64,000 bases of DNA. Source: Duganella guangzhouensis. GTDB taxonomy: Bacteria; Pseudomonadota; Gammaproteobacteria; Burkholderiales; Burkholderiaceae_D. The stretch spans positions 93,102 through 157,101 of the forward strand of contig NZ_WKJK01000017.1 in NCBI RefSeq assembly GCF_009674535.1, written 5' to 3'. The position numbers and the translations under genes are program-made. Below, in pieces: positions 59,445-64,000 of the stretch. Positions within the stretch are counted from its first letter, which is position 1; the number at the start of each line of letters is the position of its first letter. The notes under the pieces are model-generated. The model did not search any database. It saw nothing but the letters and a program-made list of their open reading frames with translations, and was not told where the DNA came from.

Positions 59445-60479
59445 ATGGCCGCGACTTATCCTTCGGTATTGGTGTTGGGCGTGGTGCCGTCGCTGACGTG
59501 GTCGGTGGCGCGCTGTTTGCGTCGCGCCGGGCGCGCGCCGGTGGTGCTGGCCTGGCATGCGTGTGCGCCCATCATGTGGAGCGGCGACTGTCGGCGCTAT
59601 GTGCGCTGGCACGGCTTGCGGCGCAGTGGCGGCGTGCTGGACGCGGCGGCGCTGACGCATGTGTGGCAGTTGTGTGAAAGCGCGCGCATCGACGCGGTGA
59701 TGGGGGCGGATTACGACACCGCCTTGCTGCTGGCGCAGGCGCCGGTGGCCGAGCGCGCGCGCATTCCGGTTTGCGCGGTGCCGCCGGCGTCGACCATGAT
59801 GACGCTGAATGACAAGTGGAATTTCACCCGCTATCTGTCGGCGATCGGGCTGCCGGTGCCGGATAGCGCGCGGGTGGATCTGGGGGCGGGCTTGCTGGCG
59901 CACGGCTTGCTGTATCCGGTGATTACCAAGCCGCTGGATCGCTGGGCCAGCGTGGGCTTCCAGGTGCATCGGACGCCCGAGGCGCTGGAGCGCACGCTGG
60001 CGCGCGGACGGGTGACGGCGGGCTTTCCGCTGATCGCGCAGTCGTATGTGCCGGGCTGGGATGTGGGGGCGTCGTTTCTGGCGCGGCGCGGCGAGGTGCT
60101 GGCGTGTTCGGTGTTTCGCCATACGCGGCGCGGTGAGCGGACGTTTTATCCCAGCGTGCGGGTGCGCGATTATGTGCGGCGCTTTGTGGCGGCCTGCGAT
60201 TACAGCGGAGTCGGGCATCTGGATCTGCGCTACGATCCGGCGCTGGACAGCTATTTCATTCTGGAGTTGAATCCGCGCTTTTGGGCGTCGTTGCTGTATG
60301 CGGAGCGGGCGGGGCTGAATTATCCGGATTTGCTGCTGCGTGCGGAGGAGGGCACGGCAGCGGAGCCGGCGTTCCCGCGCTCGGGACGGGTGCGGCTGCC
60401 GGCCTATGAGCGCGGCATGACGCTGGCGACGCGCTGGTTCAGCAGCGCGTACGAGCGTTCCACCGGAGCGCGGCTGTAG
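59445..60479 (+). CDS. ATP-grasp family ligase
   Basis: A 344-residue ATP-grasp enzyme. The N-terminal Rossmann-like segment (VLVLGVVPSLTWSVARCLRR) is followed by YPVITKPLDRWASVGFQVHR and, at the metal site, DLRYDPALDSYFILELNPRF. It is a paralogue of the ligase part of the fusion at 19833-22127: both carry a basic RYDPA stretch and an (M/L)E(V/L)N(G/P)RFW(A/G)S motif. Such enzymes link a carboxylate to an amine or similar group. Position between a GNAT-like transferase and two glycosyltransferases suggests modification of a surface glycan. RBS CAAGGAGTT. Confidence 0.87.
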   Translation: MAATYPSVLVLGVVPSLTWSVARCLRRAGRAPVVLAWHACAPIMWSGDCRRYVRWHGLRRSGGVLDAAALTHVWQLCESARIDAVMGADYDTALLLAQAPVAERARIPVCAVPPASTMMTLNDKWNFTRYLSAIGLPVPDSARVDLGAGLLAHGLLYPVITKPLDRWASVGFQVHRTPEALERTLARGRVTAGFPLIAQSYVPGWDVGASFLARRGEVLACSVFRHTRRGERTFYPSVRVRDYVRRFVAACDYSGVGHLDLRYDPALDSYFILELNPRFWASLLYAERAGLNYPDLLLRAEEGTAAEPAFPRSGRVRLPAYERGMTLATRWFSSAYERSTGARL

Positions 60480-60503
60480 CTACGACGCTCCATCCATGTG
60501 TCC

Positions 60504-61649
60504 TCAGTCGCGGCGGGTGGAAATCCAGGCGCGCTGGCGGCGCAGCAGGTAGCGCAGGTAAAGCGGGATTTTGGCGAGGATGTAGCGGGCGATGGCGGGC
60601 AGGCGTTTCGCCGGCAACAGGTCGCGGCCGTGTTTGGCCCAGGTGGCGAGCAGGGACAGTGCGAGTGCGGCGGCAGGCAACAGTGCCCATGGCGTTGTGA
60701 TCAGTGCCAGGATGGTGGCGAGCGCGGTCAGCATCAGCAGCAGGCTGAGTGGTGGAATGCACAGGTCCAGCGCGAGTGTGGCGTAGGCCCAGTCGCGTTG
60801 CCGGATGGCGCGGTACAGATGGCTGGGCGCTGTGTGCAGCAACAGGTGCAGGTGGCCGTGTTCCCAGCGGGTGCGCTGGGCGCGGGTGCCGGCAGGGTTG
60901 TCGGGGAAGCGACTGTGCAGGATCGCTTCATGGCAGTAGACCGGGGCGTGGCCTTGTGCGGCCAGGGTGAGGCCGAGGGCGAGGTCTTCCGCGAGGTGGT
61001 GCTGGAGGTCGATGGTCTGCAATTGCGCGTAGGGGATGGCCATGCCGCTGCCGGTCAACTGGCAGGCCATGCCGAGCCGTTCGCGGCCCAGCGCGCGCAG
61101 GCTGTTCTTAATACGCCAGGCGAATTCGGCGATTTGTTGTTGCGGCACGGTTTGGGCGTGCATCAGATAGCGGGCTTGTGCGGGACGGTTGGTGCTGGCG
61201 CAGCGGGTGGCCAGACGGTCGAGGGCGCCGGCGTCCAGCGTGCAGTCGGCGTCGATGCAGATGACGATGTCGGGCGCTGTGGCGGCGCCGGCCAGCCATT
61301 GCAGGCCGAAGGCGAGGGCGTAGGCTTTGCCGCGTCTTGCGCTGTCATGGCGTTCGATGACGGTGGCGCCATTGGCGCGGGCGATGGCGGCGGTGTGATC
61401 GTCGCAGTTGTCGGCAATGACCAGCAGGCGGTCGGTGGCGCTCAGCTGGGACCGGATGGAGCGCAGCGTGGTGGCGATGCCGGCGGCTTCGTTGTGGGCG
61501 GGGACCAGGACGGTCAAGGCGGGGCGATGGTAGTCTGGTCTCGCCTGTGCTGGTCGCGTCGGCGGCGGTTGGCGCGCGGGCAGGGCGGTCAGCAATTGGA
61601 GGCATAGCAGCACAATCGGCAACGCCAGTATCCATAACGGCAGCGTCAT
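60504..61649 (-). CDS. Glycosyltransferase family 2 (membrane)
   Basis: A 381-residue GT2. N-terminal helix (1-22), GT-A domain with LTVLVPAHNEAAGIATTL, IDADCT as the DxD-like metal site and EDLALGL and QRTRWEHG as the acceptor and Q(R)xRW motifs. Two or three hydrophobic helices close the C-terminus, as in processive synthases such as cellulose or PNAG synthases. The start overlaps the upstream GT4 stop (ATGA at 61646-61649). It should add sugars from a nucleotide donor to a lipid or polymer acceptor at the inner membrane. Confidence 0.93.
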   Translation of the reverse strand: MTLPLWILALPIVLLCLQLLTALPARQPPPTRPAQARPDYHRPALTVLVPAHNEAAGIATTLRSIRSQLSATDRLLVIADNCDDHTAAIARANGATVIERHDSARRGKAYALAFGLQWLAGAATAPDIVICIDADCTLDAGALDRLATRCASTNRPAQARYLMHAQTVPQQQIAEFAWRIKNSLRALGRERLGMACQLTGSGMAIPYAQLQTIDLQHHLAEDLALGLTLAAQGHAPVYCHEAILHSRFPDNPAGTRAQRTRWEHGHLHLLLHTAPSHLYRAIRQRDWAYATLALDLCIPPLSLLLMLTALATILALITTPWALLPAAALALSLLATWAKHGRDLLPAKRLPAIARYILAKIPLYLRYLLRRQRAWISTRRD

Positions 61650-62854
61650 GGCGTGCGCGCCGCGCAGTGCTGGCGGAAATGGTCGCTGAGGGTGGCGACT
61701 TCGCGTTCCAGGCTGTGCTGGCGGGCGACGTCTTGCCTGCCTTGCTCGCCCATGCGCGCGAGCGTGGCCAGTGGCGTGGCGAGCAACTGTGTCAGCGCCA
61801 GTGCCAGCGCATCGGTATCGCCGGCCGGCACCAGCCAGCCGTTGCGGCCTGGCCGCACCAGTTCGGGAATGCCGGCCACGTAAGTGCTGAGCACGGGCCG
61901 GCCGAGCGCCATCGCCTCCATCAGCGCGACGGGCAGACCTTCGGCAAAGCTGGGCAGCACCATGGCGCGGGCGTTGAGAAGAGCGGCGCGGATCTGCTCG
62001 CCGCTCAGCCAGCCGCTGATGTGCAATACGTCGTCAAGCCCGAGCCGGGCGGACAGCTGTTGCAGCTCACCGCGCAGCTCGCCGTCGCCGGCCAGCAGCA
62101 GTTGCAATGCGATGCCGGCGTTGCGCAGGCGGCTGGCGGCTTCCAGCAGCAGGAGCTGGCCTTTTTGCTCGCACAGGCGGCCCACGCACACCAGCAGCGG
62201 CGCGTGTGGCAGCGTGGCGGGCGTGCTGTCGCCATAGCCTGCATCCAGCCCGCAGCGGATGATGATCACTTTATGCCATTCCGCGTGCGGCAGTAGCCGG
62301 TACAGCTGGCTGCGGCCGAAGGTGCTGATGGCGACCACGAACGCGGCGTGGCGGATTTTGTCGCGCAGGTGCAGGCTGGCGGCATGGTCGAATTCTTCCG
62401 GGCCATGGACGGTGAAGCTGTAAGAGATGTCGGCCAGCGTGGCCGCCAGCATGGCCACCTGCGCGGCATTGGTGCCGAAGTGGGCATGCAGGTGGCTGGC
62501 GCGCAGCAGGCGCGCTACCTGGCAGGCTTCGACCAGATATAGCAGGTGATAGGGCCAGGGCCGCAGACTGCGTCCGGCCATGCGAACCGTCAGCGTCAGG
62601 GCGCGCGCAAAGCGGCGCGGATGGCGCGTCAGCATGGCGGCGGTTGCTGTGAGCAGTTTGACGACGCTGCCGTTGCCGAGGATGTAGGTGGTACGGGCCT
62701 GCTCGTCACGGTCGGCGGGATCGGGCAAAGGTTCGCTGCAGGGACGCAGGGCCATGCGCTGGACTTGCCAGCCCTGCCGTTCCAGTTCGCGGATCTCGCG
62801 GCGGATGAAGCTGTGGCTGGTCTTCGGATATTGATTCAGCAGGTAGGCTAGCAT
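61646..62854 (-). CDS. Glycosyltransferase family 4
   Basis: A 402-residue retaining glycosyltransferase of the GT-B fold. N-terminal YLLNQYPKTSHSFIRREI is a known GT4 signature in exopolysaccharide loci; later HAHFGTNAAQVAML, the donor-binding LLVCVGRLCEQKGQLLLLEA, GWLSGEQIRAALLNARAMVL, PSFAEGLPVALMEAMALGRP and GIPELVRPGRNGWLVP. The open frame extends upstream but is not protein-like; ATG 62854 overlaps the upstream polymerase stop by ATGA. Coupled with the GT2 downstream. Confidence 0.93.
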   Translation of the reverse strand: MLAYLLNQYPKTSHSFIRREIRELERQGWQVQRMALRPCSEPLPDPADRDEQARTTYILGNGSVVKLLTATAAMLTRHPRRFARALTLTVRMAGRSLRPWPYHLLYLVEACQVARLLRASHLHAHFGTNAAQVAMLAATLADISYSFTVHGPEEFDHAASLHLRDKIRHAAFVVAISTFGRSQLYRLLPHAEWHKVIIIRCGLDAGYGDSTPATLPHAPLLVCVGRLCEQKGQLLLLEAASRLRNAGIALQLLLAGDGELRGELQQLSARLGLDDVLHISGWLSGEQIRAALLNARAMVLPSFAEGLPVALMEAMALGRPVLSTYVAGIPELVRPGRNGWLVPAGDTDALALALTQLLATPLATLARMGEQGRQDVARQHSLEREVATLSDHFRQHCAARTP

Positions 62855-64000
62855 CACGCCTCCCGGACGGCGGCGCTGCCGACGAAGAACCAGAAATACC
62901 AGTTGAATGACAGGTAGTACAGCATGTTGTCGGACCAGGAGGTCAGCAGATAGGCCAGCACCATCGCCAGCGCGATCACCGCCGCCGGCCAGCTGGGCGC
63001 GACGCGCCATAGCCTGGGCAGCAGCCGCAGGAACAGCCAGCCGTAGGCGGCCAGGCCGATGAGACCGGTCTCGAAGTAAAGCTGGATGTAGACATTGTGC
63101 GGATCCCAGCTGTCCTGGCCCGGCAGCGGGAAGAAGCGCGGCGAGTAGTCGCGGAACGCCTCCAGGCCGTAGCCGTAGAGCCAGTGCTGGCCGTCCATCC
63201 AGCGCAGTCCAGCGCGCCACAGCAACACGCGCCAGGCGTAGGAGTTGAGTTGACCTTCGTTGTCGTAGGCGCCGGCGGCGATGTCGGTCAGGCGGGCGCG
63301 GACGTCGTCGTTCAGCACCAGTAGCGCGGGCGCCAGCAGGACCGGCAGCAGCAGGCGGCGGTCGGCCAGCAGACCGTAGAGGGCGAACAGCAGCAGGCAG
63401 CCGGCCCAGGCGCTGCGAGTACGGGTGCAGATCAGCAGCGTTAGCAGCAGCGGCAGATAGGCCCACAACAGCCGGCTGGGGGCGGCGCTTTGCAGGTAGA
63501 GTATCAACGCCAGCATCAGCAGCAGGTAGAAGGCGAAGATATTGGGATGGCTGAAGGTGGCTTGCAGCCGTTCGGCGCCGCCGTTGAGCGCGAGCTCGAC
63601 GATGCCCCAGCCGACCGGCAACAGCGAGGAGCACAGCAGCAGGCGCAGCCAGCGCAGCCGGTCCTGGCCGGTGCGGATCAGCCAGAATGGCAGCGCGAAC
63701 GCGGCGCAGTAGGAGGCTTGCACCAGCAGCAGGCGCAGCGCGCCGCTGGCGTCCGGCGCGATCGCCACCGAGGCCAGGCCGGCCAGCAGAAATGGCGTCC
63801 ACATCGGCAGCACCACGGCGGCCAGTGGTTGCGGGCGCAGCAGGGCGAAGCGGAGCGCGGCCAGCAGCAGCAAGGCGTTCAGCAGGGCGCCCGGCCCCAT
63901 GCCGCCGCCCTGATCGCGCAGCGCTTCCAGCAGCGGATCGCAACTGGCGCGCACCAGCAGCAGCACGCCGCACAGCCGCGCCGCCCACGCCGGCCAGCGC
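62854..64000 (-). CDS. O-antigen ligase/polymerase-type membrane protein (5' end cut by window)
   Basis: A hydrophobic protein with about 10 visible helices and the Wzy/WaaL-type large periplasmic loop (YGYGLEAFRDYSPRFFPLPG, SWDPHNVYIQLYFETGLIG), where the HN motif of SWDPHNVY is typical of O-antigen ligase superfamily members. The frame is open to the window edge, so its start is upstream and the N-terminal part is missing. It is the first coupled gene of polymerase, GT4 and GT2 (62854 and 61646 overlaps). It should polymerise or ligate the repeat units of the surface glycan. Confidence 0.85.
   Translation of the reverse strand, partial: RWPAWAARLCGVLLLVRASCDPLLEALRDQGGGMGPGALLNALLLLAALRFALLRPQPLAAVVLPMWTPFLLAGLASVAIAPDASGALRLLLVQASYCAAFALPFWLIRTGQDRLRWLRLLLCSSLLPVGWGIVELALNGGAERLQATFSHPNIFAFYLLLMLALILYLQSAAPSRLLWAYLPLLLTLLICTRTRSAWAGCLLLFALYGLLADRRLLLPVLLAPALLVLNDDVRARLTDIAAGAYDNEGQLNSYAWRVLLWRAGLRWMDGQHWLYGYGLEAFRDYSPRFFPLPGQDSWDPHNVYIQLYFETGLIGLAAYGWLFLRLLPRLWRVAPSWPAAVIALAMVLAYLLTSWSDNMLYYLSFNWYFWFFVGSAAVREA

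Noticed and set aside
62854..63988. Extension of the GT4 frame upstream over the polymerase gene
   Set aside because: The frame stays open but its translation is Ala/Arg/Gly filler; the GT4 start overlaps the polymerase stop by ATGA.
1..64000. tRNA, rRNA, CRISPR arrays, insertion sequences and attachment sites
   Set aside because: None was recognisable by eye; a tRNA or small-RNA scan could still find something missed.

Overview
The window is high-GC bacterial DNA, densely packed with Gram-negative genes on both strands (porin, TonB-dependent receptor, OmpA-type protein, respiratory nitrate reductase). The gene families and their combinations (narGHJI with a parvulin, NarX with a NarL-type regulator, NnrS, a 4,5-cleavage gallate pathway, Burkholderiales-type porin) suggest a betaproteobacterium, most likely Oxalobacteraceae (Duganella/Massilia-like). 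That placement is inference from family resemblance; no rRNA, tRNA, CRISPR array, phage or insertion sequence was seen.

Layout. (1) 1-12.6 kb: anaerobic nitrate respiration: narG (5' end outside the window), narH, narJ, narI, a parvulin isomerase, moaA for molybdenum cofactor, a NarX/NarL two-component pair, a small HMA-fold protein and NnrS. (2) 12.6-17.4 kb: housekeeping and envelope genes: diguanylate cyclase, OmpA-like lipid/peptidoglycan-binding protein, small membrane protein, MscS channel, CDF-like cation transporter. (3) 17.5-25.8 kb: a secreted GH31 glycosidase, then a translationally coupled minus-strand operon (polysaccharide deacetylase, low-molecular-weight phosphatase, acyltransferase fused to an ATP-grasp ligase), then a tandem-duplicated NUP-family protein. 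(4) 25.9-32.3 kb: hybrid histidine kinase, MarR plus siderophore-interacting flavoprotein, a Fic protein, a frameshifted membrane protein, a LuxR regulator and a Cys-rich secreted protein. (5) 32.4-41.5 kb: a complete gallate-degradation locus: porin, gallate dioxygenase, transporter and a LysR regulator with two N-terminal HTH segments on the minus strand; tautomerase, hydratase, aldolase and a dehydrogenase-like gene on the plus strand. A 31-bp-arm hairpin repeat follows. (6) 41.5-46.2 kb: LysR with an MFS exporter, a phytanoyl-CoA-type dioxygenase, an MHS-type MFS transporter. (7) 46.2-48.9 kb: a lower-GC island with a membrane-inserted metallophosphoesterase and a 65-residue partner. (8) 49.0-57.9 kb: a carbohydrate-uptake operon (gluconokinase, TonB receptor, GntP permease, tandem beta-helix protein fused to an SMP-30/gluconolactonase-type propeller, esterase) behind two LacI-type operator-like sites. 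(9) 58.0-64.0 kb: a surface-glycan locus with a GNAT/FemAB-like transferase, a second ATP-grasp ligase, two glycosyltransferases and an O-antigen polymerase/ligase cut by the window end.

How parts work together. Region 1 forms a regulated respiratory module: NarX/NarL would sense nitrate, MoaA supplies the cofactor, NarJ inserts it, and NnrS probably counters nitric oxide. Region 5 converts gallate to pyruvate and oxaloacetate. Region 8 looks like uptake, hydrolysis and phosphorylation of a gluconate-yielding substrate. Regions 3 and 9 carry paralogous ATP-grasp ligases in glycan-modifying contexts, which suggests amide or acyl decoration of a surface polymer. The best candidates for something undescribed are the metallophosphoesterase pair at 46.3-48.9 kb, the propeller-fused beta-helix operon and the acyltransferase/ATP-grasp fusion operon.
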